DNA of 64,000 nt from an uncultured Bacteroidales bacterium (GCA_902785605.1 CACZZL010000012.1:27971-91970); one strand, 5' to 3'. Positions 6,982 through 16,630 are shown, numbered from the stretch's first letter. A program made the numbers and translations. The notes: generated by a model not told the origin, from the sequence alone.

Positions 6982-7486
6982 TTTTGAACAATTATGCCAA
7001 AAAAGACGGTCGATACGCAAGTACACCAACCGCCCTGTTGAGCAGGAGAAAATAGACTATATGCTGCGTTGTGCGCTGATGGCGCCGAGCTCCAAACGGA
7101 CCAACCCTTGGGAGTTCATTGTCGTGCGCGACGAGGCGAAACTGCGTCAGATGGCGGGTTGCCGTACGTATGGCAGTCAGATGTTCGACACCGCGATGGC
7201 TGGTATCGTCGTAGCGCTCGACACCAGCCTGAGTGACGCGTGGATGGCGGACGGCGCCATTGCTGCGGAGCACTTGCTGCTGGCAGCTGAAGAGCAGGGC
7301 CTGGGTGCATGCTGGTGCCATGTCTATTGCCGCGAAGCGTCGGAGGAATTGATCAAGAGACTGTGTGATATCCCTGAAGACAAGACCGTGCTTTGCGTCA
7401 TCTCGCTCGGCTACAAGGACGAGGAACGCAAAGACTACGACCTTGCCAAGCTCAAATACGAGAAGATTCATAACGAAAAATATTAA
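6977..7486 (+). CDS. Nitroreductase family protein with lost start codon
   Basis: The frame reads DSFEQLCQKRRSIRKYTNR from 6977, a good match to the N terminus of FMN-dependent nitroreductases, where RRSIRKY binds the FMN phosphate. It continues through APSSKRTNPWEFIVV and ends at 7486. Between the TAG at 6965-6967 and the ATG at 7061 there is no in-frame ATG, GTG or TTG. The repeat-B junction (6981) lies at the expected start, so insertion of module 2 seems to have removed the start codon. Translation from 7061 would give 141 residues without the FMN-binding arginines. It is either inactive or uses a non-standard start. pdxA follows 19 nt downstream. Confidence 0.75.
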   Translation, partial: DSFEQLCQKRRSIRKYTNRPVEQEKIDYMLRCALMAPSSKRTNPWEFIVVRDEAKLRQMAGCRTYGSQMFDTAMAGIVVALDTSLSDAWMADGAIAAEHLLLAAEEQGLGACWCHVYCREASEELIKRLCDIPEDKTVLCVISLGYKDEERKDYDLAKLKYEKIHNEKY

Positions 7487-7505
7487 TTGATCATTATTCA
7501 TTGTA

Positions 7506-8600
7506 ATGAAACCTATAATTGCAATTACAACGGGTGACACGAACGGTGTCGGCTACGAAGTGCTGTTCAAAGCGCTGTTGGAGGCGCATATCTTTGAGGT
7601 GATACGTCCCGTCGTTTACGGTAATGCTGCGGTGGCGAAGCACCACTTGCAGACCTTGGATGAAGACCATCGTAATGTAACGTGGAATGTCATCGACACG
7701 CCCGAACAGGCGAAGGACGGTCGAATGAACCTTATCGTCAGTTATTCGGACAATGTGCAGGTTCAGTTAGGTACAATGACCGAGGACGGTAATAAAGCGG
7801 CCAAGGCATCGTTAGACCGTGCGTGCAAGGACCTTAAGGAAGGACGTGTGCAGGCATTGGTGACGGCTCCGCTGAACAAAGAGGCGCTGCACGGTGGTCA
7901 TACCGAGTACTTGGCTGCGCAGTTTGGCGGCAGTGAGCTGATGATGCTCTGTTCGGATAACCTGCGCGTAGCGCTCGTGTGCAATCACGTCGCGCTTGCG
8001 GACATCCCTGCGCAGATTACGGAAGAGCGTATCATGGCTAAGTTGAAACTGCTCAACCAATCGCTCAAACGCGACTTCGGATTGGAGAAACCGCGTATTG
8101 CGGTGCTGGCGCTTAACCCGCACGCAGGCGACCAAGGGCTACTCGGTAAAGAGGAGCAGGAGATCATCGTGCCCGCAATCACCAAGTCGAAGGAGCAGGG
8201 GATTTGGGCATTCGGTCCGTACGCAGCGGACGGGTTCTTCGGTTCCGGACACTTCGCCCATTTTGATGCCGTGCTGGCTATGTATCACGACCAGGGTCTG
8301 ATTCCGTTCAAGACCTTGGACATGAGCGGTGTGAACTTCACGGCCGGTCTTCCGGTGGTACGCACCTCTCCCGATCACGGTACGGGGTATGACATCGCCG
8401 GTAAGAACCAGGCAGACGAGTCGTCCATGCGTCATGCGATCTATATGGCGTTGGATGTGCTGCGTCAGCGCGCCGAGTACGACGAACTGACAGCTGACCC
8501 GCTGCCCTTTATCGAACGTGCGGATTCGGAAGGCAAGCCGCGCCGCGAATTTATTGATTTTAAGACTACTAAATATAACGATGACAAGCAAAGAGATTAG
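7506..8600 (+). CDS. pdxA: 4-hydroxythreonine-4-phosphate dehydrogenase
   Basis: A 364-residue cytoplasmic enzyme of vitamin B6 synthesis. It oxidises 4-phosphohydroxy-L-threonine with NAD, giving the precursor that PdxJ condenses to pyridoxine phosphate. Signatures: [13 protein letters not shown] at the N terminus, [12 protein letters not shown], the metal-binding [10 protein letters not shown] and [10 protein letters not shown], and [17 protein letters not shown] near the end. Length is normal for Bacteroidota. It overlaps the start of alaS by 20 nt, so the two are probably cotranscribed. Confidence 0.95.
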   Translation: MKPIIAITTGDTNGVGYEVLFKALLEAHIFEVIRPVVYGNAAVAKHHLQTLDEDHRNVTWNVIDTPEQAKDGRMNLIVSYSDNVQVQLGTMTEDGNKAAKASLDRACKDLKEGRVQALVTAPLNKEALHGGHTEYLAAQFGGSELMMLCSDNLRVALVCNHVALADIPAQITEERIMAKLKLLNQSLKRDFGLEKPRIAVLALNPHAGDQGLLGKEEQEIIVPAITKSKEQGIWAFGPYAADGFFGSGHFAHFDAVLAMYHDQGLIPFKTLDMSGVNFTAGLPVVRTSPDHGTGYDIAGKNQADESSMRHAIYMALDVLRQRAEYDELTADPLPFIERADSEGKPRREFIDFKTTKYNDDKQRD

Positions 8601-11211
8601 ACAATCCTTTTTGGATTTTATGGCATCGAAGGGACACCAGGTCGTTCCTTCTGCGCCGATGGTAATCAAAGATGATCCGACGTTGATGTTTACCAATGCC
8701 GGTATGAACCCGTGGAAGGGCATCATTCTGGGCAATGACCCGATCAAGTACCCGCGTGTAGCGGACAGTCAGAAGTGTCTGCGCGTGAGCGGTAAGCACA
8801 ACGACTTGGAGGAAGTAGGTCACGATACCTACCACCACACCATGTTCGAGATGCTGGGTAACTGGTCGTTCGGCGACTATTTCAAACAAGAGGCCATTGA
8901 TTTTGCATGGGAGTATATCGTGGATGTGCTCAAGATAGACCCGTCTAACCTGTACGCAACTGTGTTCGAGGGTTCGCCCGAAGAGGGCCTGAGTCGTGAT
9001 GACGAGGCGGCATCTATCTGGGCTAAACATCTGCCTGCTGACCATATTCTGAATGGCAATAAGCATGATAACTTCTGGGAGATGGGTGATACCGGTCCTT
9101 GCGGCCCGTGTTCGGAGATCCATGTGGACAGCCGACCAGAGGACGAAAGGCGAAAGGTTAGTGGACGAGAGCTCGTGAACAAAGATCATCCGCAGGTGAT
9201 CGAGATCTGGAACATTGTGTTCATGCAGTACAACCGCAAGGCAGACGGCAGTCTCGAACCGCTGGCTAAGAAAGTGATCGATACCGGAATGGGCTTCGAG
9301 CGTCTCGTGCGCACGATCCAAGGCAAGACGTCCAACTACGACACCGATGTGTTCCAACCGATGCTCGCCAAGATCGGCGCTATCTGCGGTTGCGAATACG
9401 GCAAGGACGAGAAGACCGATATCGCTATGCGTGTGATTGCGGACCATATCCGTACGATCGCGTTCGCTATCACGGACGGCCAGTTGCCGTCGAACGAGAA
9501 AGCGGGATATGTCATCCGTCGTATTTTGAGACGTGCGGTTCGTTACGGATATACTTTCCTTAACATGCGTTCGGCTTTCCTCTACCAACTTGTGCCGCAA
9601 CTGATTGCTGACATGGGTGAGGCATACCCCGAATTGGTGAAGCAGCAGAATCAGATCGTACCGGTCATCAAGTCCGAGGAAGAAGCGTTCCTCCGTACGC
9701 TGGACAAGGGTATCGGTCTGCTCGATAAACTGATGGACGAGGCACGCAAAGCCGGTAAGACAGAGATCTCGGGTGTGGATGTGTTCACACTCAAAGATAC
9801 CTATGGCTTCCCGCTTGACTTGACCGAACTTATTCTTCGTGAGAATGGTTTTACCACCAACGAGGACGAGTATAACAAAGCGCTGGAGCACCAGAAATCC
9901 ATGGGTCGTGAGGCCAATAAACAGGACCTGGGCGACTGGACCGTGCTGGCAGAAGGCGAGACGGAGTTTGTCGGCTACGATGAACTGAGCTGCGAGACGA
10001 AGATCCTGCGTTACCGTCAGGTGAGCCAGAAAGGCAAATCGTTCTACCAGGTCGTACTCTCCAAGACACCGTTCTATGCGGAGATGGGTGGTGAGGTAGG
10101 CGATACCGGAAAATTAAAAATTAAAAATGAAGAATTAAGAATTATTGATACCAAGCGTGAGAACGGTCTGCCGGTACATATCATGACGGAACTGCCGGAG
10201 GAATTAAAAATTAAAAATGAAGAATTAAAAATTATCGCTGAGGTGGATGCAGAGCGTCGTCAGGCGATCGCTTGTAACCACTCGGCAACCCACATTATCC
10301 ACTACGCTTTGCGTGAGGTGCTGGGTAAGCACGTAGAGCAGAAGGGTTCGTTAGTAACTCCGGAGAGCTTGCGTTTTGACTTTAGTCATTTCCAGAAAGT
10401 GACCCCGGAAGAGTTACGCCAAGTGGAGCGCGTAGCGAATGCGCTGATTCGTCAGGACCTGCATCTGGAAGAGAGTCGTCACACTCCGATTGCGGAAGCC
10501 AAAGCGATGGGAGCGATGGCGCTGTTCGGAGAGAAGTACGGCGACGACGTGCGTGTCATCAAGTACGGTCCGTCGGTGGAGCTCTGTGGCGGTTGCCACG
10601 TACAGAGTACCGGTCGTATCGGTTCGGTACGTATCATCATGGAGACTTCGGTTGCAGCCGGTGTACGTCGTATTGAGGCGGTGACGGCTGCCAAATCGGA
10701 TGAACTGTATTACATGGCGCAGGACACGCTCAACGACCTGAAAGCGCTCTTTAACAACGCCCCGGATCTGATGAATACGGTTCATAAGTTCCTGGACGAG
10801 AACGCATCCCTCAAGAAACAGATCGAGAAGCATATGGAACAGCAGATCGCGCAGTTCCGTGACCATATCATCGGCCGTGCGGAGAGTTTCGACGATATCA
10901 AACTGGTGCGTATTGAAGGTGAGGAAGACCCGGAGATGATTCGCGGTGTGATGCCGCTGCTGCGTGGTAAGTTCACCGATGTGAAGTTCGCTGTTGTAGC
11001 CGCTACGCATTGGAATGACAAACCGACGATTGCTGTGTTCCTGAGTCAGCCGCTGGTGGACGAAGGCAAGAACGCAGGCGCGATGATCAAAGCTGCGGCT
11101 AAGAATATCCAAGGCGGTGGCGGTGGCCAGCCCTGGTTCGCTACAGCCGGTGGACGCGATGTCAACGGCCTCAATGCCGCCATGGAAGAACTGCTCGCTG
11201 CGCTCAAATAA
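8581..11211 (+). CDS. alaS: Alanyl-tRNA synthetase with word repeats in its coding sequence
   Basis: A 876-residue class II synthetase that charges tRNA-Ala. I start at ATG 8581 ([14 protein letters not shown]), which matches the family. The catalytic core (residues 1-250) has [24 protein letters not shown] and DTGMGFERL. The editing domain has HSATH (about residue 566) and CGGCH with its metal ligands. The C terminus carries the glycine-rich [15 protein letters not shown]. Two segments at residues about 510-522 and 541-551 read LKIKNEEL and are encoded by attaaaaattaaaaatgaag words that are intergenic elsewhere (63058-63089). They occupy loop positions between the recognition and editing domains, so activity is probably kept. 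Confidence 0.96.
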   Translation: MTSKEIRQSFLDFMASKGHQVVPSAPMVIKDDPTLMFTNAGMNPWKGIILGNDPIKYPRVADSQKCLRVSGKHNDLEEVGHDTYHHTMFEMLGNWSFGDYFKQEAIDFAWEYIVDVLKIDPSNLYATVFEGSPEEGLSRDDEAASIWAKHLPADHILNGNKHDNFWEMGDTGPCGPCSEIHVDSRPEDERRKVSGRELVNKDHPQVIEIWNIVFMQYNRKADGSLEPLAKKVIDTGMGFERLVRTIQGKTSNYDTDVFQPMLAKIGAICGCEYGKDEKTDIAMRVIADHIRTIAFAITDGQLPSNEKAGYVIRRILRRAVRYGYTFLNMRSAFLYQLVPQLIADMGEAYPELVKQQNQIVPVIKSEEEAFLRTLDKGIGLLDKLMDEARKAGKTEISGVDVFTLKDTYGFPLDLTELILRENGFTTNEDEYNKALEHQKSMGREANKQDLGDWTVLAEGETEFVGYDELSCETKILRYRQVSQKGKSFYQVVLSKTPFYAEMGGEVGDTGKLKIKNEELRIIDTKRENGLPVHIMTELPEELKIKNEELKIIAEVDAERRQAIACNHSATHIIHYALREVLGKHVEQKGSLVTPESLRFDFSHFQKVTPEELRQVERVANALIRQDLHLEESRHTPIAEAKAMGAMALFGEKYGDDVRVIKYGPSVELCGGCHVQSTGRIGSVRIIMETSVAAGVRRIEAVTAAKSDELYYMAQDTLNDLKALFNNAPDLMNTVHKFLDENASLKKQIEKHMEQQIAQFRDHIIGRAESFDDIKLVRIEGEEDPEMIRGVMPLLRGKFTDVKFAVVAATHWNDKPTIAVFLSQPLVDEGKNAGAMIKAAAKNIQGGGGGQPWFATAGGRDVNGLNAAMEELLAALK
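10109..10147 (+). repeat. Word repeat R4 inside alaS (first copy)
   Basis: aaaattaaaaattaaaaatg followed by aagaattaagaattattg: an AT-rich stretch in an otherwise GC-balanced gene. The frame is kept and it encodes [12 protein letters not shown]. Confidence 0.85.
10201..10235 (+). repeat. Word repeat R4 inside alaS (second copy)
   Basis: gaattaaaaattaaaaatga followed by agaattaaaaattat. It encodes [12 protein letters not shown] in frame, 92 bp after the first copy. Confidence 0.85.
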
Positions 11212-11243
11212 ATAAATCGTACATCGTAAATCGTACATTGTAA
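11212..11243 (+). repeat. Word repeat R2 (aaatcgtacatcgtaaat type)
   Basis: The whole 32-bp gap between alaS and the GtrA-like gene is made of cgtacatcgtaaat words. It ends at the ATG. Sense orientation relative to the downstream gene, as at secG, recA, topB and tRNA-Gln. Confidence 0.8.
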
Positions 11244-11669
11244 ATGAGATTGCCCTCTTCTTATCTGCCCGAGAAAATACGTAGTGCTGTCCGCTTTGCA
11301 GTGGTCGGCACTACGGGTATGTTCATTCAGACCGGAATGTTCATGCTGTTCTTGTGGACTTTCGGACAGCCGGAGAAAGGGCAGGGGGCATACTACGTGG
11401 CATTTGCTTTGGGTTATGCGTTTGAGGTCATACCGAACTACCTGTTCCTTAACTGGTACACGTTCGGGACTCGGCCTAACTTGAAGAACGCCGGCGGGTT
11501 TGTGTTGGCGCGCGTCGTTAATCTGGGCGTGCAGTTAGGATTGCTGCCGTTAGTGCTGTGCTGGCTGCCGACCTGGCGCGACGACCTGATCAGTTACGTC
11601 GTCATCTTCATTGGCGGATGTATTAACTACTTGATTTGTTTGTTGTTCTTTAAAAAGAAAAAAGAATGA
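11244..11669 (+). CDS. GtrA family membrane protein
   Basis: A 141-residue protein with four predicted membrane segments (about residues 15-38, 48-70, 84-106, 112-135) and a lysine-rich C-terminal tail. It fits the GtrA/DPMS1 family, small inner-membrane proteins thought to help move lipid-linked sugars such as bactoprenyl-glucose. The motif FAVVGTTGMFIQTG near the N terminus and FEVIPNYLFLNWYTFG in the middle are typical. The stop overlaps the guanine deaminase start (ATGA at 11666-11669), implying translational coupling, though no functional link is obvious. Confidence 0.85.
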   Translation: MRLPSSYLPEKIRSAVRFAVVGTTGMFIQTGMFMLFLWTFGQPEKGQGAYYVAFALGYAFEVIPNYLFLNWYTFGTRPNLKNAGGFVLARVVNLGVQLGLLPLVLCWLPTWRDDLISYVVIFIGGCINYLICLLFFKKKKE

Positions 11670-12946
11670 AAATATACAGAGCGAACATCATCTATACCCC
11701 TACACCGGGTAAGTTGGAGATTATCCCGCACGGCTATATCGTCGTGAAGTCGAACGGTCTGGTGGATGGCATCTACAAAGAGTTACCGGAGAACATGGAT
11801 TGGAGACGTCAGGTAATGGATTTTGGCGACAAGATTCTCATTCCTGCGTTCAACGACCTGCACGTCCATGCCCCGCAGTACCGTAACATGGGCTTGGCGC
11901 TGGATCTGGAGTTGCTGCCTTGGCTCAATACCTACACGTTCCCGGAGGAGACCAAGTACGCCGATCCGGATTATGCCCGTCGCCTGTACCGCCGTTTTGT
12001 ACACGAGCTGTGGATGCAAGGCACGATGCGCAGTGCTGTGTTCGCAACCATTCACCCGGAGGCTACCCGTATTCTGGCAGACCTGTTCATTCAGGCCGGC
12101 ATGGGTGCGTATGTAGGATTGGTGGGAATGAACCGCAACAGCCCCGATACGCTGCAGAACACGACGGCTGAAGTGATCGACGGCATGCGTATGCTCAAAG
12201 CGCACCTCGATGAGCACGGTGACGGATTGGTACAGCCGATCATCACACCGCGTTTTGTGCCCTCGTGTTCGGATAAGATGCTGACGGCTCTTGGTGCGTA
12301 TGCGAAAGAGACCGGTCTGCCTGTGCAGTCGCACTTGAGCGAGAACCGCTCGGAGATCAATTGGGTTAAGGAATTGGAACCCGACACGACCTGTTATGGT
12401 GGTGCGTATGATAAGTACGGTCTGTTCGGACAAACGCCGACGCTGATGGCACACTGCTGCTACACAGACGGCGAAGAACTGGAACTGATGCACAAGAACG
12501 GCGTGTATGTGGTACACTGTCCGATGTCGAACAGCAACCTCTCGTCGGGAATGGCTCCGATACGCAAATTCCTCAACGCAGGCATCAACGTGGCACTCGG
12601 AACAGATGTGTCGGCAGGTCACCATATGTCGATGCTTCGTGTGATGCAGTACGCGATTCAGGTCAGCAAACTGAATTACGCCCAGACCAAGGGTGAGATG
12701 TCGTTCCTCAGCCTGAGCGAAGTGTTCTATCTGGCGACTAAGGGGGGCGGCTCGTTCTTCGGCAAGGTGGGTTCGTTCGAACCGGGTTATGAGTTCGATG
12801 CGTTGCTGATCGACGATACGTATCTCAATTACGACCACTACACGCTTGAGCAACGGCTCGAACGCTATATCTATTTGGGCGACGACCGCGATATCAAACG
12901 TCGTTTCTGCTGCGGTGTCGAGTTGACAGAGCCGGTCATGGACTAA
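11666..12946 (+). CDS. guaD: Guanine deaminase-like amidohydrolase
   Basis: A 426-residue metal-dependent amidohydrolase. The metal-binding residues are visible: DLHVHAPQ (about residue 67), HLSEN (about 213), AHCCYTDG (about 256), and GTDVSAGHH (about 311). HVHAPQ together with HLSEN and GTDVSAG is characteristic of guanine deaminases, which turn guanine into xanthine in purine salvage. A related deaminase substrate cannot be excluded. It overlaps the GtrA-like gene by 4 nt. A word repeat separates it from the next gene. Confidence 0.85.
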   Translation: MKIYRANIIYTPTPGKLEIIPHGYIVVKSNGLVDGIYKELPENMDWRRQVMDFGDKILIPAFNDLHVHAPQYRNMGLALDLELLPWLNTYTFPEETKYADPDYARRLYRRFVHELWMQGTMRSAVFATIHPEATRILADLFIQAGMGAYVGLVGMNRNSPDTLQNTTAEVIDGMRMLKAHLDEHGDGLVQPIITPRFVPSCSDKMLTALGAYAKETGLPVQSHLSENRSEINWVKELEPDTTCYGGAYDKYGLFGQTPTLMAHCCYTDGEELELMHKNGVYVVHCPMSNSNLSSGMAPIRKFLNAGINVALGTDVSAGHHMSMLRVMQYAIQVSKLNYAQTKGEMSFLSLSEVFYLATKGGGSFFGKVGSFEPGYEFDALLIDDTYLNYDHYTLEQRLERYIYLGDDRDIKRRFCCGVELTEPVMD

Positions 12947-12992
12947 AATAGGCTAAAGGCTAAAGGTTATAGGCTAAAGGTAAAGGCTAAAG
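12947..12992 (+). repeat. Word repeat R1
   Basis: aggctaaaggctaaagg and ttataggctaaagg words fill the gap between the deaminase and the lipoate ligase gene. The proposed GTG start (12993) follows directly, so the repeat supplies the translation initiation region. Confidence 0.85.
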
Positions 12993-13619
12993 GTGAAAGT
13001 GTTTCGTCCCATAGAAGGCTTATCGTTGGCTGAGTATTTGCAGATCGAGCAGGACTTGGTCAAGGAGGTGCAAGAGCCGACACTGTTCACATGGATTGTG
13101 TCGCCGACCGTCATCTATGGACGGCATCAGAGTGCGGAAGTGGAGGTGAATGAGGCCTATTGTGCGGAGCACGGGATCGCCGTTGTGCAGCGAAAGAGCG
13201 GGGGAGGATGTGTCTATGCGGATAAGGGCAACCTGATGATATCGTATATAGAGCCATCAGCATTCAGCCGTCAGCATTCAGAGAGCGCTTTTACACGGTT
13301 CTTGCTCCTCATCGCCCGGGCGCTGCAAGAGAAGGGACTACCGGCCGTGACAACGGCGCATAATGATATATTAGTGGATGGCCGCAAAGTGTCGGGCTGG
13401 GCATGTTACACGGGTCCTACGGGAACGATCGTACATGGCACGATGCTGTATGACGTCAACCTTGAGGCCTTGCAGCAGGCCATCACACCGACGAAAGAGA
13501 AACTGGCCAAACATGGCGTGGCATCCGTTCGGCAGCGGGTGGCAAACATCAAAGAATTAACCGACGCGTTCGCGGACATTCACGCGCTACGCGCATATAT
13601 AGAAGCATATGGAAATTAG
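12993..13619 (+). CDS. lplA: Lipoate-protein ligase A-like protein
   Basis: A 208-residue protein of the biotin/lipoate ligase fold. It has SPTVIYGRHQSAEVEVN, the lipoyl-AMP-binding RKSGGGCVYADKGNLMIS and NDILVDGRKVSGWA, where the lysine is the expected catalytic residue. It attaches scavenged lipoate to the E2 and H proteins, and the H protein is the partner of the GcvP at the window start. It is shorter than the two-domain E. coli LplA and lacks the C-terminal accessory domain. The start is GTG in repeat-derived sequence. Residues about 87-97 are encoded by cagcattcag words (13255-13283). It overlaps the aminotransferase by 11 nt. Confidence 0.85.
   Translation: MKVFRPIEGLSLAEYLQIEQDLVKEVQEPTLFTWIVSPTVIYGRHQSAEVEVNEAYCAEHGIAVVQRKSGGGCVYADKGNLMISYIEPSAFSRQHSESAFTRFLLLIARALQEKGLPAVTTAHNDILVDGRKVSGWACYTGPTGTIVHGTMLYDVNLEALQQAITPTKEKLAKHGVASVRQRVANIKELTDAFADIHALRAYIEAYGN
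13255..13283 (+). repeat. Word repeat R5 inside lplA
   Basis: Two cagcattcag words separated by ccgt lie in frame and encode PSAFSRQHSES. The same words are intergenic at 48868-48898 and 49608-49635. Confidence 0.75.
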
Positions 13620-14796
13620 TTTACGTGCACAATCGATGCCTGAATCGCCGATTCGTAAATTGGCGAAGTACGCTGACGAGGCGAAGTTAGCCGGTGTACA
13701 TGTGTATCATCTCAACATCGGTCAACCGGACATCAAGACACCTCCGCAAGCCATGGAGGCGGTGAAGAACTACGACCAGGACATCTTGTCCTATTCGCCG
13801 TCACAGGGTCTCAAATCTTTGAGAACCAAGATGGTGAGTTACTATGCCGATTACGGCATTGACCTGTCTCCGGACGAGATCATCATCACGGCCGGCGGTT
13901 CGGAAGCCATCATGTTCGCGTACATGAGTTGTCTTAACCCGGGCGATGAGATCATCGTCACCGATCCGTCGTACGCCAACTACATGGCGTTCGCTATCTC
14001 GGCAGGTGCGGTGGTGAAGAGCGTCAAGACGGATATCAAGAACGGGTTCAAGTTGCCGCCGGTAGAGGAGTTCGAGAAACAGATCACGCCCAAGACGCGT
14101 GCGATTCTTATCTGTAATCCGAATAACCCGACGGGGTATCTGTACACCAAGCAGGAGATGCGTCAGATCCGCGACCTGGTGCAGAAATACAACCTGTACC
14201 TGATATCGGATGAGGTGTATCGTGAGTTCATTTATACCAAGTCACCGTATATATCCGCTTGTCACTTGGAAGGCATCGAGCAGAACGTTATTCTGGTGGA
14301 CAGTGTCTCGAAGCGTTATTCGGAGTGCGGAATCCGGATTGGTGCGCTCATCACGAAGAACAAAGCTGTGCGCGAGGCGGTTATGAAATTCTGCCAGGCA
14401 CGTCTTAGTCCGCCTCTATTCGGACAGGTGGTAGCGGAAGCGTCGCTCTCGACACCTGAAGACTATATGCAGGAGGTGTATGACGAGTACCTGAGCCGCC
14501 GTAATTTCCTTATCGACCAACTCAACCAGATCCCGGGTGTGTTTGCTCCCGCTCCGACAGGTGCGTTCTACGTCATGGTCGAACTGCCGGTGGACGATGT
14601 GGAGAAGTTCTGCAAGTGGTGCTTGACGGATTTCCAATACGAAGGTTCAACGGTCATGATGGCTCCCGGAACAGGTTTCTATACCAATCCGGAAGACGGT
14701 CGTCACCAGGTCCGCATGGCCTATGTCCTCAACAAAGAAGACCTTGCCAAAGCCATGCTCGTGCTACGGAAGGCCTTGGAGGCGTATAAGGGATAG
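13609..14796 (+). CDS. Class I/II PLP-dependent aminotransferase (AspC-like)
   Basis: A 395-residue fold type I aminotransferase. NIGQPDIKTPPQAM is near the N terminus, ITAGGSEAIMFAYM binds the PLP phosphate, CNPNNPTGYLY carries the substrate-binding Asn, ISDEVYREF has the Asp that contacts the pyridine nitrogen, and DSVSKRYSECGIRIG contains the Schiff-base lysine. It is most like aspartate aminotransferase-type enzymes of Bacteroidota; the exact amino acid pair is not decidable. It overlaps lplA by 11 nt. Confidence 0.88.
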   Translation: MEISLRAQSMPESPIRKLAKYADEAKLAGVHVYHLNIGQPDIKTPPQAMEAVKNYDQDILSYSPSQGLKSLRTKMVSYYADYGIDLSPDEIIITAGGSEAIMFAYMSCLNPGDEIIVTDPSYANYMAFAISAGAVVKSVKTDIKNGFKLPPVEEFEKQITPKTRAILICNPNNPTGYLYTKQEMRQIRDLVQKYNLYLISDEVYREFIYTKSPYISACHLEGIEQNVILVDSVSKRYSECGIRIGALITKNKAVREAVMKFCQARLSPPLFGQVVAEASLSTPEDYMQEVYDEYLSRRNFLIDQLNQIPGVFAPAPTGAFYVMVELPVDDVEKFCKWCLTDFQYEGSTVMMAPGTGFYTNPEDGRHQVRMAYVLNKEDLAKAMLVLRKALEAYKG

Positions 14797-14840
14797 CGGT
14801 AAATTGCATCACAAATCAAAAGTCACAAACCAACAATCAT

Positions 14841-15644
14841 ATGAACAATCTTTTTTCTTTGGAAGGCAAGAACGCATGGGTAACCGGCGCTTGCTACGGA
14901 ATCGGCTTTGCGATTGCGAAAGCGTTTGCACAAGCAGGTGCTAATCAGCTCATTTTTAATGCCCGCAGCCAAGAGGCGATCGACAAGGCGTTGGAGCTCT
15001 ATCGCGCGGAAGGTATAAGGAACGTGCACGGGTACGTGTGCGATGTGACGGACGAAGCGGCTGTTAAGGCCTTGGTGGAGCGTATCCACGAAGAGGTCGG
15101 ACCGATTCATATTCTGGTCAACAACGCCGGAATCATCAAGCGCATCCCGATGCATGAGATGAAACGGGAGGAGTTTCAACAAGTGATCGACATTGACCTG
15201 GTGGCACCGTATATCGTTAGCGCCGCTGTGTTGCCGGAGATGATGGAGCGCCGGGAAGGTAAGATCATTAATATCTGCTCGATGATGTCCGAACTGGGCC
15301 GCGAGACCGTAAGCGCGTATGCAGCTGCCAAAGGCGGTTTGAAGATGCTGACGCGTAACATCTGCTCGGAGTACGGCGAGTACAATATCCAATGTAACGG
15401 CCTTGGCCCGGGTTATATTGCTACCCCGCAGACCGCACCGCTGCGTGAACCGCAGGCAGACGGCAGTCGTCATCCGTTCGACGCGTTCATCTGCGCCAAG
15501 ACGCCAGCCGGCCGTTGGCTCGAACCCGATGAACTCGGTGCTCCGGCAGTGTTCTTAGCAAGCCACGCTTCCGATGCAGTCAACGGACAGATATTGTACG
15601 TCGACGGGGGTATTCTCGCGTATATAGGTCGTCTGCCGAAGTAA
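14841..15644 (+). CDS. SDR oxidoreductase, gluconate 5-dehydrogenase/KduD-like
   Basis: A 267-residue classical short-chain dehydrogenase. TGACYGIGFAIA (Rossmann TGxxxGIG), NNAGIIKR, the catalytic Ser region ICSMMSELGRETVSAYAAAKGG with YxxxK, and a C-terminal VDGGILAYIG. Sequence style matches Bacteroidota proteins annotated gluconate 5-dehydrogenase, and KduD of pectin catabolism is a close relative. The next gene encodes a DUF4861 protein and a pectin-degradation locus lies at 34.5-43 kb, so reduction of a keto-deoxyuronate or ketogluconate is likely. Confidence 0.82.
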   Translation: MNNLFSLEGKNAWVTGACYGIGFAIAKAFAQAGANQLIFNARSQEAIDKALELYRAEGIRNVHGYVCDVTDEAAVKALVERIHEEVGPIHILVNNAGIIKRIPMHEMKREEFQQVIDIDLVAPYIVSAAVLPEMMERREGKIINICSMMSELGRETVSAYAAAKGGLKMLTRNICSEYGEYNIQCNGLGPGYIATPQTAPLREPQADGSRHPFDAFICAKTPAGRWLEPDELGAPAVFLASHASDAVNGQILYVDGGILAYIGRLPK

Positions 15645-15702
15645 AGGCAAAGTAAAGGCGAAAGGTTATAGGCTAAAGGCTAAAGGTTATAGGCTAAAGT
15701 TA
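15645..15702 (+). repeat. Word repeat R1
   Basis: Stuttered aggcaaagtaaaggcgaaagg and ttataggctaaagg words lie between the SDR and DUF4861 genes, in sense orientation. Confidence 0.8.
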
Positions 15703-15717
15703 AATCAAAAATCAAGT

Positions 15718-16608
15718 ATGAAAAAGACTTTGTTTTTCATTCTCGCTCTAATGAGCTTTGTGTCCTGTCAGGCGCAGCAAGAGGCGGTGAAGGCGAAAGT
15801 GTATGGGCGCTATGTGCCGGAGCGTAAGGATGATTTTGCATGGGAGAACGAGTATGCGGCTTTCCGCATGTACGGACCGGCGCTCAAGTCGGAGAACCCG
15901 TCCAACGGTGTGGACTTATGGCTCAAGGCGAGTCCTGAGTTAGTAGTGGACAGTTTCTATTACCGCGAGCACGTGTTGGGGCTTCCGTATCATATCAATT
16001 ACGGCAAAGGCCTGGATTGCTACAAAGTGGGCCACACCTGCGGTGCAGGAGGATTAGTGGTGTTAACGGCTAATGGCGAAGGGGCGAACGGCGAAGGTTA
16101 TCAAACTTGGATAGGCGGTCCATATGATCGTTGGACGATTGTGGAGCAGACGCCGGATAAGTTCGTGTTCCGCCTGGAGTACGACAGTCTGTTGGTGGCA
16201 GGACATGTATTGCAGGAGACGATCACCATTACTGTCCAAGCCGGTAGTCCGATGAATGTAGCTGAAGTGGTGCTGACAGAGAAGGGGGAAGAGGTTACGG
16301 GTTACGGGTTACCGGATCTCCTCGTAGGTGGCGGTATTTATCTGCATGAGACGGTGGATGAGGTGGAGTATATCGGTCGGGATGCGATCCAATACACTGA
16401 GGATGCGTTGAGTGACAAGACTGCTGCGCAGATGAATTATGACTACAACGGCTCCACGAGCCAAGGCCGCATCACACTCTTTGTCCGCACACCGGGTGCA
16501 ACTAAAGTGGGGCTGATGGATGGTAATGCGATATCTGTTCGTCCATACATCTTAGGCGACACGCTGACCTACTATTTCGGTGCTACCTGGTCCGAGTGGA
16601 AAGAGTAA
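15718..16608 (+). CDS. DUF4861 family exported protein
   Basis: A 296-residue protein with a signal peptide whose hydrophobic core ends FVSCQAQ; it may be a lipoprotein at the Cys of VSC (residue 17). The mature part has the DUF4861 pattern: ENEYAAFRMYGPAL, then YGKGLDCYKVGHTCGAGG and a C-terminal YYFGATWSEW. Members usually sit in pectin and uronate utilisation loci and are thought to act on unsaturated uronides in the periplasm. The SDR just upstream supports that. Two short patches, at about 16072-16099 (NGEGANGEG) and 16281-16317, read like word repeats. A strong terminator follows. Confidence 0.75.
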   Translation: MKKTLFFILALMSFVSCQAQQEAVKAKVYGRYVPERKDDFAWENEYAAFRMYGPALKSENPSNGVDLWLKASPELVVDSFYYREHVLGLPYHINYGKGLDCYKVGHTCGAGGLVVLTANGEGANGEGYQTWIGGPYDRWTIVEQTPDKFVFRLEYDSLLVAGHVLQETITITVQAGSPMNVAEVVLTEKGEEVTGYGLPDLLVGGGIYLHETVDEVEYIGRDAIQYTEDALSDKTAAQMNYDYNGSTSQGRITLFVRTPGATKVGLMDGNAISVRPYILGDTLTYYFGATWSEWKE

Positions 16609-16630
16609 TAATGTGTAAAAATTGACAGAC

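Noticed and set aside
9140-9170. A further word repeat (gacgaaaggcgaaagg) in alaS
   Set aside because: The encoded [18 protein letters not shown] is the normal family sequence at this point, so the resemblance is probably chance.
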